The notes beneath the pieces were generated by a model. The model had not been told where the DNA came from, ran no database searches, and saw nothing but the letters and a program-made list of their open reading frames with translations. The position numbers were made by a program, and so were the translations under genes. DNA of 64,000 nucleotides from JADLGL01 sp963823045. GTDB lineage: Bacteria > Pseudomonadota > Alphaproteobacteria > Rhizobiales > Kaistiaceae. The stretch covers positions 195,992 through 259,991 of the forward strand of contig CAWGKA010000007.1 in the NCBI GenBank assembly GCA_963823045.1, written 5' to 3'. Shown one piece after another: positions 35,434 through 44,971 of this stretch (position 1 is its first letter; each line of letters begins with the position of its first letter).

Positions 35434-36925
35434 ATGAACCTTCCCGCCCGCCAGCTCGAAAACGCCAACGATGCCTATCGCGCCGCACCGCATAATCTCG
35501 ACGCTGAGCAGGCGCTCCTCGGCGCCATCCTGATCAACAATGACGCGTTCTATCGCGTCTCGGATTTCCTCGAGCCGAGCCACTTCGGCGAGCCGATCCA
35601 CGCGCGCATTTACGAGATCGCGGCGGAGATCATCCGCGCCGGCAAGACGGCGACTCCGGTAACGGTGAAGACGTTCCTGCCGCCGGATTTCCGCGTCGGC
35701 GATCTCACCGGCCCGCAATATCTCGCCCGACTCGCCGCGGAAGCGACGACGATCATCAACGCCGCCGACTACGGTCGCGCGATCTACGATCTGGCGCTCC
35801 GCCGCTCGCTGATCCTGATCGGCGAAGACATGGTCAACATCGCCTATGACGCGCCGGTCGACATGGCGCCACGCCAGCAGATCGAGGATGCCGAGCGGCG
35901 GCTGTTCGAGCTTGCCGAGAAGGGCCGCTTCGAGGGCGGCTTCTCCAATTTCGAGACGGCGCTGACGCACGCGATCGACATGGCGAGCGCCGCCTATAAG
36001 CGCGACGGGCATCTCTCCGGCATCGCCTCCGGCCTCAGCGATCTTGACCGTCTCGTCGGCGGCTTCCAGTCCTCGGACCTTGTCATCATCGCCGGCCGTC
36101 CGGGCATGGGAAAGACGGCGCTGGCAACCAATGTCGCCTTCAACATCGCGGCGGCATGGAAGGGCGAGACCGACCCCAATGGCGAGGTCAGGACCGTCAA
36201 TGGCGGCATCGTCGGCTTCTTCTCACTGGAAATGTCGGCCGAACAGTTGGCCACGCGCATCATCGCCGAGCAGACGATGATCCCCTCCTCCGATATCCGC
36301 CGCGGCTCGATCGACGAGGATCAGTTCGCGCGCATCGTCGAGGTGTCGCGCGAGATCCAGCGCATCCCGCTCTACATCGACCAGACCGGTGGCCTTTCGA
36401 TCGCCCAACTGGCGGCCCGGGCGCGCCGGCTGAAGCGCCAGCGCGGGCTCGACGTCATCGTGGTGGACTACATCCAGCTGCTCAATGCCGGCAGCAAACG
36501 CGGCGGCGACAACCGCGTTCAGGAAGTCACCGAGATCACCAACAATCTCAAGGCGCTGGCGAAGGAACTGAACGTTCCGATTCTGGCGCTGTCACAGCTC
36601 TCGCGCCAGGTTGAGCAGCGTGAAGACAAGCGCCCCCAGCTCGCCGACCTTCGCGAAATCCGGCTCGATCGAGCAGGATGCCGACGTGGTCCTCTTTGTC
36701 TTCCGCGAGGAGTATTATTTGAAGAACCGGAAGCCGAAGGAAGGCACCGAGGAGTTCTTCAAATGGCAGGCCGAGATGGAGGCGCAAATCGGCCGCGCCG
36801 AGGTCATCGTCGGCAAGCAGCGCCACGGCCCGACGGGTGTCGTCGAGCTGCAGTTCGAGGCTGACGTCACACGATTCTCGAATCTGGCCAGGACGGGCGG
36901 CCTGCCGGACCGCTTCGACGACTAG
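35434..36925 (+). CDS. dnaB: Replicative DNA helicase DnaB, frameshifted
   Basis: Ring helicase at the replication fork. N-terminal domain: APHNLDAEQALLGAILINNDAFYRV. RecA-like domain: Walker A GRPGMGKTALATN, GFFSLEMSAEQLATRI, LDVIVVDYIQLLNAG and ILALSQLSRQVEQREDKRPQLADLRE. There the frame breaks at the gaaa of 36655-36658; the continuation SGSIEQDADVVLFVFREEYYL is in the next frame and runs to the stop at 36925. Removing one A gives 496 residues, normal for DnaB. The gene is essential, so this is almost surely a sequence error. ATG at 35434 is used; a 36-codon ORF (35324-35434) ends in a TGATG overlap with it. Confidence 0.94.
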
Positions 36926-36996
36926 CGGCCGCCTGCCTCGCCATCGCCGCAAGGTGTCACTATGCGGAGCTGGGAATCAGCTATGGCTCTCAGGAC

Positions 36997-38106
36997 ATGG
37001 ATGCCGCGCCGGACTCGGCCTCGGTCAGCGCTAGGCTGACAATCGACCTAACCGCCGTCGTCGCCAATTGGCGCGCGATGGCGGCGTTTGCCCCGGCGGC
37101 CGAAACCGCGGCCGTGGTGAAGGCGGACGGCTATGGGGTCGGCGCGGTGCCCGCCGCGGGTGCGCTCTTCGCCGCTGGCTGCAGAACCTTCTTCGTCGCC
37201 ACCGCCGCCGAGGGCGTTGCCGTGCGCGACGTGGCCCCGGACGCCGTCATCTATGTGCTGGACGGCGTGGAACCCGGAGGTGCCGCTGCCCTCGCCGCCG
37301 CCAATCTGAGGCCCGTCCTCAACTCTTTGCCGGTGATTGAGGAATGGCTGGCGGCCCGCAGATTCGGGCAATTGCCGCAGCCGGCGATCCAAATCGACAC
37401 CGGCATGAACCGCCTCGGCCTCGCCATCGAGGAAGCGCGCGCCCTTGCCGCCGATAGCGCCCTCGTGGCGGCGCTCGGCCCAACGCTGGTGATGAGCCAT
37501 CTCGCCTGCGGTGACGAGCCGGACCACCCGAAGAATGTTGCGCAGCGCGATGCCTTCGCGGCGATGCGAGCGCTCTATCCCGGCGTCCCCGGCTCGCTCG
37601 CCAATTCGGCGGGAGTGATACTCGGCGCCGACTATCAGCACGACCTCACGCGACCGGGCATTGCCCTTTACGGCGGACGCGCGGTTGTTGGCCGGCCCGC
37701 ACTGCGGCCGGTCGTGACGGCCGAGGCGCCCGTCCTGCAGGTCAGGACGGCGGCCGCCGGCGAGACGGTCGGCTATGGGGCGCGCCAGACGTTGAAGCGC
37801 TCGACGCGGCTTGCGGTTCTTGGCGTCGGCTATGCCGACGGCTATCACCGCGCCGCCGGATCGACCGACAACATCGAGGGCGCCAGCGTCTTCATCCGCG
37901 GCAGGACGGCGCCGCTGGTCGGGCGAGTGTCGATGGACCTCATGGTTGCCGACGTCACTGAGATTGCCGACGTCCACCGCGGCGACATGGCCGAGCTGTT
38001 CGGCCCCAACATCCTGCTCGACGATGTCGCCGACCGCGCCGGCACGATCGGCTACGAACTCCTCACCGATCTCGGCCGCCGCTACCGGCGGCGCTATATC
38101 GGCTAG
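36997..38106 (+). CDS. alr: Alanine racemase
   Basis: PLP enzyme that supplies D-alanine for peptidoglycan. 369 residues. The PLP lysine is K42 in VVKADGYGVGA, the second catalytic base Y260 in ETVGYGARQT, and IQIDTGMNRLGL and VGRVSMDLMVADVT are present. Start ATG at 36997, 71 bases after dnaB. The dnaB-alr-radA order is typical of alphaproteobacteria. Confidence 0.95.
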   Translation: MDAAPDSASVSARLTIDLTAVVANWRAMAAFAPAAETAAVVKADGYGVGAVPAAGALFAAGCRTFFVATAAEGVAVRDVAPDAVIYVLDGVEPGGAAALAAANLRPVLNSLPVIEEWLAARRFGQLPQPAIQIDTGMNRLGLAIEEARALAADSALVAALGPTLVMSHLACGDEPDHPKNVAQRDAFAAMRALYPGVPGSLANSAGVILGADYQHDLTRPGIALYGGRAVVGRPALRPVVTAEAPVLQVRTAAAGETVGYGARQTLKRSTRLAVLGVGYADGYHRAAGSTDNIEGASVFIRGRTAPLVGRVSMDLMVADVTEIADVHRGDMAELFGPNILLDDVADRAGTIGYELLTDLGRRYRRRYIG

Positions 38107-38180
38107 GACCAGGATGTTCACGTCTTGTTCTCTTTTCGCGGATAGGCTAAGCACGACTCATCGGAAGTGAGGCGGAGCGC

Positions 38181-39614
38181 ATGGCCAAAGCGAAATCGAC
38201 CTTCGTCTGTCAGAACTGCGGCGCGGTGAGCCACCGGTGGCAGGGCCGCTGCGAGGCCTGCGACGAGTGGAACTCGATCGTCGAGGAGGCCGCGTCAAGG
38301 ACCGGCCCCAAGGGCTCGGGGCTCGCTGCCGGCGCGATGCGCGGCCGCATCATCGAATTGCAGGCGCTGGATGGCGCCAGCATCGAGCCGCCGCGCTGCG
38401 TAACCGGAATCTCTGAATTCGACCGCGTTGTCGGCGGCGGCTTCGTTGCCGGCTCGGCCCTCCTCGTCGGCGGCGAGCCGGGTATCGGCAAATCCACGCT
38501 TCTGCTTCAGGTCTGCGCCGCCCTCGCCCGACGCAATCGGCGCGTCGTCTATGTCTCAGGAGAGGAATCGGTCGAGCAGGTGCGCATGCGGGCGCGACGG
38601 CTTGGCCTCGTCGACGCTGCCGTCGAACTTGCCGCGGAGACCTCGGTTGAGGACATTCTGTCTTCGCTGGCAGCGGGGCCGCAGCCCGACCTCCTGGTCC
38701 TCGATTCGATCCAGACGCTGTGGACCGGCCAACTCGATTCCGCCCCCGGAACGGTCGCGCAGGTCCGCTCCTCGGCGCAGGCGATGATCGCCTATGCCAA
38801 GCGGACAGGCGCCGCCGTCTGCCTCGTCGGCCATGTCACCAAGGACGGGCAGATCGCCGGGCCGAAGACGGTTGAGCATATGGTTGACGCCGTCCTGTCC
38901 TTCGAAGGCGAAGGCAGCCAGCATTTCCGCGTCGTCAGGGCGCAGAAGAACCGCTTCGGCCCGACTGACGAAATCGGCGTCTTCGAGATGACCGGCGCCG
39001 GCCTCGCCGAGGTTGCCAATCCGTCCGAGCTTTTCCTTTCGGAGCGGAACCCGACGACGCCCGGTGTTGCCGTCTTCGCCGGCATGGAGGGAACGCGGCC
39101 CGTTCTGTGCGAGATCCAGGCGCTTGTCGCGCCTTCAATGCTCGGCACGCCGCGCAGGGCCGTCGTCGGCTGGGACCCGGCGCGGCTGTCGATGGTGCTC
39201 GCCGTTCTTGAGGCGCGCTGCGGCGTTCGCTTCGGCGCTGCCGACGTCTATCTCAATGTCGCCGGCGGCCTTCGTATTTCCGAGCCGGCCGCCGATCTTG
39301 CCGTCGCGGCGGCTCTCGTCTCATCGCTCAGCGGCCGGCCCCTCGATGCCGACGGCGTCCTTTTCGGCGAGGTCAGCCTGTCGGGCGCGGTGCGCATGGT
39401 CGGCCAAAGCGCCGCACGTATTCGTGAGGCGGAACGGCTCGGCTTTGTCCGCGCCATCCTGCCGGAAGGGGCAGCGCGCGAAGGCGGGGCCGATTTCGCG
39501 ATTTCCGGTATCGCCGAACTAGGCCAACTGGTGGCTATGATTGCCCGTGGCGGGCGTGACGCCGCGGCAACATTCCCCGAGGAAAGCGAGCGGCTTAGCG
39601 CGACGGCGGCTTAG
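38181..39614 (+). CDS. radA: DNA repair protein RadA
   Basis: DnaB-like branch-migration helicase for recombination intermediates. 477 residues: a zinc finger with C10, C13, C24 and C27 (CQNCG...CEAC), Walker A GGEPGIGKSTLLLQ, LVLDSIQTLWTGQLDSAPGTVAQVR, the RadA signature KNRFG, and a C-terminal Lon-protease-like domain (DVYLNVAGGLRISEPAADLAVA). Reading frame intact. Confidence 0.96.
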   Translation: MAKAKSTFVCQNCGAVSHRWQGRCEACDEWNSIVEEAASRTGPKGSGLAAGAMRGRIIELQALDGASIEPPRCVTGISEFDRVVGGGFVAGSALLVGGEPGIGKSTLLLQVCAALARRNRRVVYVSGEESVEQVRMRARRLGLVDAAVELAAETSVEDILSSLAAGPQPDLLVLDSIQTLWTGQLDSAPGTVAQVRSSAQAMIAYAKRTGAAVCLVGHVTKDGQIAGPKTVEHMVDAVLSFEGEGSQHFRVVRAQKNRFGPTDEIGVFEMTGAGLAEVANPSELFLSERNPTTPGVAVFAGMEGTRPVLCEIQALVAPSMLGTPRRAVVGWDPARLSMVLAVLEARCGVRFGAADVYLNVAGGLRISEPAADLAVAAALVSSLSGRPLDADGVLFGEVSLSGAVRMVGQSAARIREAERLGFVRAILPEGAAREGGADFAISGIAELGQLVAMIARGGRDAAATFPEESERLSATAA

Positions 39615-39676
39615 AATCGTGCTAGGCGGCTCTGGCTTCAGGGACGTGCGCCCACGTCTCCGCTAGAGTCAGCATT

Positions 39677-40351
39677 ATGTCGATCACGCTTCTGGACGTC
39701 ATTGCCATCGCCATAATCCTGATTTCGGCCGTCCTGGCGATGGTGCGTGGCTTTGTGCGTGAGGTCCTGTCGATCGCCTCATGGCTGATCGCGGCCGTCG
39801 CCGCATACTATCTCTACACCCCGCTCAGGGACGTCATTCAGCCCTATGTCGACAACGAAACGCTTGCCACCATCATAGCCGTGGCCGTGGTGTTCATTGT
39901 CGTTTTGGTGGTCGTCACCTACATCACCATGAAGATCGCCGATCTCGTCGTGGACAGCCGCATCGGCTCGCTGGACCGGATTTTTGGTTTCCTGTTCGGC
40001 GCGGCTCGCGGCCTGTTGCTGGTGGTCGTGGCTTTTTCCGCCTTTGTCTGGCTCGTGGAGAACCAGCCCGATTGGGTCACCAATGCGCAGACCTACTCGG
40101 TTCTGAGCAGTCTCTCCGAGCAGTTGGCGACGGTGTTGCCGGACGATATCGAGGCTGATCTGGTGGCAAGACTGCATGGCGAACCATTGCCTGACGCGAC
40201 GCCGGCAGGCGGCGCTTCACCGGGAGCCGATGCAGCGGCGGATTCGACGGCGGCCGGTAATCTCGATACCGATCGCGTCGAGCAGTTGATCAACGCCAAT
40301 GCGACGCCCGCGGCAGAGTCGGCGACGCCGGCCCCGGCGCCAGGGCCATAG
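39677..40351 (+). CDS. cvpA: CvpA family membrane protein
   Basis: Small inner-membrane protein, named from colicin V production in E. coli, with an uncertain biochemical role. 224 residues: four predicted membrane segments in the first 125 residues (LLDVIAIAIILISAVLAMVRG...) with the conserved GFVREVLSIASWLIA and GSLDRIFGFLFGAARG. The last 60 residues form an Ala/Pro-rich soluble tail. Directly upstream of purF, as in many proteobacteria. Confidence 0.92.
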   Translation: MSITLLDVIAIAIILISAVLAMVRGFVREVLSIASWLIAAVAAYYLYTPLRDVIQPYVDNETLATIIAVAVVFIVVLVVVTYITMKIADLVVDSRIGSLDRIFGFLFGAARGLLLVVVAFSAFVWLVENQPDWVTNAQTYSVLSSLSEQLATVLPDDIEADLVARLHGEPLPDATPAGGASPGADAAADSTAAGNLDTDRVEQLINANATPAAESATPAPAPGP

Positions 40352-40381
40352 GGAGCGCCGTCGGGCGAGCGCGGGGAAGAG

Positions 40382-41842
40382 ATGAACGACGTTTCAACCA
40401 ACCCCTATGACGACGACAAGCTGCGCGAGGAATGCGGCGTGTTCGGTGTATTCGGTCACCGCGACGCGGCGGCGCTGACGGCCCTCGGCCTCCACGCGCT
40501 GCAGCATCGCGGCCAGGAAGCGGCCGGCATCGTTTCTTCCAACGGCCTGCAGTTCTTCTCCGAGCGTCACCCCGGGCTCGTCGGCGACAGTTTCTCGACG
40601 GCGGCGGTGATCGACAAATTGTCCGGCGACCGGGCCATCGGCCATGTGCGCTATTCGACGGCCGGCGGCACGCTCGAGCGCAACATCCAACCGCTCTTCG
40701 CCGAGTTCTCCGGTGGCGGCTTTGCCATCGCCCACAACGGCAATCTCACAAATGCCGGCGCCCTGCAGCGCGAGCTACAGAGCCAGGGCTCGATCTTCCA
40801 GTCGACCTCGGATACCGAGGTCTTTCTCCACCTCATCGCTACGATCCGCCAGGAACGCCTGCTCGACCGCTTCGTCGCAGCGCTGAAGCGCGTCGAGGGC
40901 GCGTACTCGCTCGTTTGCCTCACCAGCAAGAAGATGATCGGCTGCCGCGATCCGCTTGGCGTCCGCCCGCTGGTGATCGGTCGCCTCGACGGCGCCTGGA
41001 TCCTGGCGTCGGAGACCTGCGCGCTCGACATTATCGGCGCCACCTTCGTGCGCGATGTCGAGCCCGGCGAGATGATCGTCGTCACCACCGAGGGGCTTAC
41101 CAGCCACCGCCCCTTCGACCGGCAGCATCCGCGCTTCTGCATCTTCGAATATGTCTATTTCGCCCGGCCGGACTCCCTTGTCGAAGGCCACGCAGTTTAC
41201 GAGGTGCGCAAGCGCATCGGAGCCGAGCTTGCCCGCGAGGCCCCGGCCATCGCCGATGTCGTCGTACCGGTGCCGGATTTGGGCGTGCCGGCGGCGATCG
41301 GCTTTTCCGAGGCTTCGGCGATCCCGTTCGAACTCGGCATCATCCGCAACCACTATGTCGGACGGACCTTCATCGAGCCGTCGGACTCGATCCGCCACAT
41401 GGGCGTGAAGCTTAAGCACAACGCCAATCGCGACATCATCAAGGGCAAGCGCGTCGTCCTCGTCGACGATTCCATCGTGCGCGGCACGACCTCGTCGAAG
41501 ATCGTGCAGATGGTGCGTGACGCCGGCGCCAAGGAAGTGCATCTGCGCATCGCCAGCCCGCCGACCACGGACTCCTGCTATTACGGCGTCGATACGCCGG
41601 AGAAGTCGAAGCTGATCGGCTCGCACATGTCGGTGCAGAAGATTCAGGAGTTCGTCAAAGCGGACAGCCTGTCATTCGTCTCGATCGACGGCCTCTATCG
41701 CGCCGTCGGCGAAGTCCGCCGCGATGCGGGCCAACCGCAATTCTGCGATGCCTGCTTCACCGGCGAGTATCCCACCAGCCTCACCGACCGCGCACGGCGT
41801 GAAGGCTGGCAATCGAGCCCGCTACAGCCCGAGACGGTGTAA
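40382..41842 (+). CDS. purF: Amidophosphoribosyltransferase
   Basis: First committed step of purine synthesis, transferring ammonia from glutamine to PRPP. 486 residues. A 17-residue propeptide precedes the catalytic Cys (C18 in EECGVFGVFG) and must be removed. GHVRYSTAGG and AHNGNLTNA bind glutamine; the PRPP loop is VVLVDDSIVRGTTSSKIV. Start has GGGGAAGAG upstream. The TAA stop overlaps the next ATG. Confidence 0.96.
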   Translation: MNDVSTNPYDDDKLREECGVFGVFGHRDAAALTALGLHALQHRGQEAAGIVSSNGLQFFSERHPGLVGDSFSTAAVIDKLSGDRAIGHVRYSTAGGTLERNIQPLFAEFSGGGFAIAHNGNLTNAGALQRELQSQGSIFQSTSDTEVFLHLIATIRQERLLDRFVAALKRVEGAYSLVCLTSKKMIGCRDPLGVRPLVIGRLDGAWILASETCALDIIGATFVRDVEPGEMIVVTTEGLTSHRPFDRQHPRFCIFEYVYFARPDSLVEGHAVYEVRKRIGAELAREAPAIADVVVPVPDLGVPAAIGFSEASAIPFELGIIRNHYVGRTFIEPSDSIRHMGVKLKHNANRDIIKGKRVVLVDDSIVRGTTSSKIVQMVRDAGAKEVHLRIASPPTTDSCYYGVDTPEKSKLIGSHMSVQKIQEFVKADSLSFVSIDGLYRAVGEVRRDAGQPQFCDACFTGEYPTSLTDRARREGWQSSPLQPETV

Positions 41843-42573
41843 TGCCCGGAACTCTGGACGGACGGATCGCGCTGGTGACCGGCGCGTCGCGCGGCCTTGG
41901 TCGCGCCGCCTCGCTGGCGCTGGCCGAAGCAGGCGCGCATGTCGTTGCCGTTGCCCGCACCGTCGGCGGCTTGGAGGAGCTTGACGACGAAATCCGCGCC
42001 AAGGGCGGCGCCGCCACGTTGGTCCCGCTCGATCTCACCGACGGCGACGCAATCGACCGCCTCGGTGCCGAGCTCTTTCAGCGCTGGGGCCATCTCGACG
42101 CCTTGTTCGGCAATGCCGGCATTCTCGGCGTCCTGACGCCGGTGCCGCATCTCGACGTCGAGGTGTGGAACAAGGCGATGGCCGTAAACCTCACCGCCAA
42201 TTGGCGGCTGATCCGGTCGATGGATCCGCTGCTGCGCCGTTCCGACGCCGGCCGGGCCCTGTTCGTGACCTCCGGCGCACCACGCAATTGCCGCCCGTTC
42301 TGGGGCGCCTACTCGGTCTCCAAGGCTGGCCTCGAGGCGCTGGTGCGTACCTATGCCGGCGAAATGACATCGACCGCCGTCCGCGCCAACCTCATCGACC
42401 CCGGGCCGATGCGGACGGCGATGCGTGCCGCGGCGATGCCCGGCGAAGACCCGATGACACTGCCGGAGCCTTCACACGTCACCGGCAAGATCATTGAGCT
42501 GCTGTCGCCGTCCTTCGCGGAAACCGGCATCCTCTACGACGTCCGCTTCGGCGGCATTCGTCCGTTCAACTAA
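41842..42573 (+). CDS. SDR family oxidoreductase
   Basis: A 243-residue short-chain dehydrogenase: TGASRGLGRAASLALAEAGAHVVAVART, NAGILGVLTP, and the Tyr-Lys pair in AYSVSKAGLEALVRTYA. The usual catalytic Ser position reads TSGAPRNCRPFWG. The substrate is unknown. It overlaps the purF stop (TAATG), and the purF-SDR pairing is recurrent in alphaproteobacteria, but I know of no proven metabolic link. Its stop overlaps that of the convergent der gene by four bases. Confidence 0.88.
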   Translation: MPGTLDGRIALVTGASRGLGRAASLALAEAGAHVVAVARTVGGLEELDDEIRAKGGAATLVPLDLTDGDAIDRLGAELFQRWGHLDALFGNAGILGVLTPVPHLDVEVWNKAMAVNLTANWRLIRSMDPLLRRSDAGRALFVTSGAPRNCRPFWGAYSVSKAGLEALVRTYAGEMTSTAVRANLIDPGPMRTAMRAAAMPGEDPMTLPEPSHVTGKIIELLSPSFAETGILYDVRFGGIRPFN

Positions 42574-43952
42574 CCGCGGCGCTTCTTGCCGGCATAGGGG
42601 TTGTCGCCCGCCCTCAGCGTCAGCCGCATTGGCACGCCGGTGAAGCCGAACGTATCCCTCAGCCCATGGACGAGATAGCGGCGATAGGCGGCCGGCAGCG
42701 CTTCCGGCCGCGAGCAGAACAACACGAAGGTCGGCGGGCGCGCCTTGGCCTGCGTGACGTAGCGGATCTTTAAGCGCCGGCCTGAAACGGCGGGGGGCGT
42801 GTGATCGTTGATGGCGTCGGCCAGCCAGCGATTGAGCTCGGCCGTAGAAACGCGGCGGTTCCAAATGTCATAGGTCGCGATCGTCGCCGTCATCAGCTTG
42901 TCGAGGCCGGTGCCGCGCTCGGCGGACAACGGCACCATGGCGATGCCGCGCAGCTGCGGCAGCAGGCGGGCAAGCTCTTCGCGAAGCTCGGCCTCGCGCG
43001 CCTGCTTGTCCTTGATGAGATCCCATTTGTTGAGCGCGATCACCGCGGCGCGTCCCTCGCGCTCGATCAGGTCTGCGATCTGCAGATCCTGCTTGTCGAA
43101 GGGCTGTGTCGCGTCGATGACCACGACGACCAGTTCGGCAAAGCGGATGGCGCGAAGTGCGTCCGCCACCGACAGCTTCTCCAGCTTCTCCTGGACGCGC
43201 GCCTTGCGGCGCATGCCGGCAGTGTCGAACAGGCGGAAATGCCGATCCTTCCACTGCCAATCGACGGCGATGGAATCGCGCGTGATACCGGCCTCCGGGC
43301 CGGTCAGCAGCCTCTCCTCGCCGAGGAGGCGGTTGATCAGGGTCGACTTGCCGGCGTTGGGCCGCCCGACGACCGCTATCTTGAGCGGACGGTCGGCATC
43401 GAAACCGGCCTCCTCCGTCTCGTCAGCCTCGCCTGGCTCGTCGGCATCGGGCTCGCTGAGATGCTCGGCGAGCGCGTCATGCAGCGCACTAAGTCCCTCG
43501 CCATGTTCGGCGGAAACGGCAATCGGCTCGCCCCAGCCAAGCTCATAGGCCTCGATGAGGCCCGCATACGCTGCCTTGCTCTCGGCCTTGTTGGCAACGA
43601 TGAGGACCGGCTTGCCGGCCTTCCTGAGGAGCGCGGCGAAGGTTTTGTCCGCCGGGGTAACGCCTTCGCGCGCGTCAATCATGAAGATCGAGAGGTCAGC
43701 CTCGGCGATCGCCAGCTCGGTCTGGTGTCGCATACGGCCTTCGAGGCTCTCGTCAGGCGCTTCGGCAAGGCCCGCCGTATCAACGACGGTGAAGGAGAGA
43801 TCGCCCAGGCGCGCGTCTCCGCTGCGGCGGTCACGCGTGACGCCGGGCCGGTCGTCGACAAGGGCTAGGCGGCGACCGACGAGGCGGTTGAAGAGGGTCG
43901 ATTTCCCGACATTCGGCCGCCCGATCAGCGCCACCTCGAAGCGGGGTGACAT
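42570..43952 (-). CDS. der: Ribosome biogenesis GTPase Der (EngA)
   Basis: Double GTPase required for 50S maturation. 460 residues: first G domain with GRPNVGKSTLFNRLVG, DDRPGVTRD, DTAGLAE and NKAE; second with GRPNAGKSTLINRLLGEERLLTG, DTAGMRRK and NKWD; then the KH-like domain ending in LTLRAGDNPYAGKKRRG. A short acidic linker (DADEPGEADETEE) joins the G domains. Starts nine bases after the YfgM-like gene. Confidence 0.96.
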   Translation of the reverse strand: MSPRFEVALIGRPNVGKSTLFNRLVGRRLALVDDRPGVTRDRRSGDARLGDLSFTVVDTAGLAEAPDESLEGRMRHQTELAIAEADLSIFMIDAREGVTPADKTFAALLRKAGKPVLIVANKAESKAAYAGLIEAYELGWGEPIAVSAEHGEGLSALHDALAEHLSEPDADEPGEADETEEAGFDADRPLKIAVVGRPNAGKSTLINRLLGEERLLTGPEAGITRDSIAVDWQWKDRHFRLFDTAGMRRKARVQEKLEKLSVADALRAIRFAELVVVVIDATQPFDKQDLQIADLIEREGRAAVIALNKWDLIKDKQAREAELREELARLLPQLRGIAMVPLSAERGTGLDKLMTATIATYDIWNRRVSTAELNRWLADAINDHTPPAVSGRRLKIRYVTQAKARPPTFVLFCSRPEALPAAYRRYLVHGLRDTFGFTGVPMRLTLRAGDNPYAGKKRRG

Positions 43953-43961
43953 CGTGATCCG

Positions 43962-44885
43962 TTAGTTCGCGGGTGCGGGGTTCGTCGGCACCAGCGGCAC
44001 GGGGGTCGTCGTGAAGCCCGGCAGCGGTATCGTCGGAACGGCCTCCGGCGTGGTGGTTGGCGTCGTCAGCACGTCGAGCGGATTGGGCCCGGCCGCAAAG
44101 CCGGCAGGAGCAGCGCCCTCCGCGGCGGCCGCCTCGGGAGCAGCAGCCGGCGTCTCGGCCGCGGCGCCGGAGGCCCCGGCGGCAAATCCCGCTGGCGTTT
44201 CGGCCGCGGCGGCGGGAGCCGTCGCGCCACCCGCCGGAAGATGGGCGGTGACGTAGGCGAAGAGAACCTGCGCACGTGAATTGGTGGTGTCGTTGGCAAA
44301 CGGGTCCTGCACCATCTGGACGACGTATTGCCCGGCCTGTTCATATTGGCCTGCGGCAATTGCCGAGAGCGCCAACGTCTCGACGGCAAGAATGCGATAG
44401 GGATTGCCGCTCGTCGTGAACTCGCTGAGCCGGCTCTGTATGTCCTGCAACGAAGCGGTATCAACCAGGAGAGATGCCGCCCGCAGCTTCGCCGTGTCGC
44501 GCAACTCCAGCGGTGCGTCATTGTCGGCCGCGACCTGATCGAACGCTTCGACGGCGCCGGAAGTGTCGCCCTGCTCGGCGCGGACATTGGCGAGCGCCAT
44601 CAGGGACAGTGTCGGATAGTCGCCATAGCCATCCGAGACCAAGGCCAGAAGGCTTTGCGCCGCGCCATCGAGGTCGCCGTCGCGATAGAGGTCAAGGGCG
44701 GCCTGATAGCGGTCGCCGGAATCGCGCTGCTTACCCTGCTGAACCGACTGCAAAATCTGGTAGCCGGCGACGATGACGACGATTAGGACGGCGGCGCCGA
44801 TGAGATATTTGCCGAACCGCTTCCACAGCTGCCTCAGCTGCTCACGGCGAAGGTCTTCACTTACTTCGCGAAATACGTCCGACAT
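43962..44885 (-). CDS. YfgM-like tetratricopeptide membrane protein with Ala/Pro tail
   Basis: Inner-membrane protein resembling YfgM, which works with the SecYEG translocon and periplasmic chaperones. 307 residues: cytosolic N-terminus (MSDVFREVSEDLRREQLRQLWKRFG), one helix (about 28-46), then TPR-like repeats (about 60-205). The last 100 residues are an Ala/Pro/Thr low-complexity tail (AAAAETPAGFAAGASGAA...). The tail is longer than in relatives that I can recall. Placement before der matches the yfgM-bamB-der neighbourhood, although bamB is absent here. Confidence 0.82.
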   Translation of the reverse strand: MSDVFREVSEDLRREQLRQLWKRFGKYLIGAAVLIVVIVAGYQILQSVQQGKQRDSGDRYQAALDLYRDGDLDGAAQSLLALVSDGYGDYPTLSLMALANVRAEQGDTSGAVEAFDQVAADNDAPLELRDTAKLRAASLLVDTASLQDIQSRLSEFTTSGNPYRILAVETLALSAIAAGQYEQAGQYVVQMVQDPFANDTTNSRAQVLFAYVTAHLPAGGATAPAAAAETPAGFAAGASGAAAETPAAAPEAAAAEGAAPAGFAAGPNPLDVLTTPTTTPEAVPTIPLPGFTTTPVPLVPTNPAPAN

Positions 44886-44971
44886 CGACTGAATTCGTTC
44901 CTTGGCTGTGCCGCAGCGCCCGGCGGGCGCGACCTTAGCTGCCGCTCATTTTCGGCGCAATGCGCCGCAGC

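Noticed and set aside
36600..36925. Programmed ribosomal frameshifting in dnaB and the other split genes
   Set aside because: The shift sites share no slippery heptamer or downstream structure, occur in many unrelated genes and go in both directions. Sequence error explains them more simply.
40382..40440. Alternative start for PurF closer to the catalytic Cys
   Set aside because: The 17-residue propeptide before EECGVFG is normal for this PurF type and the start has a good ribosome-binding site.
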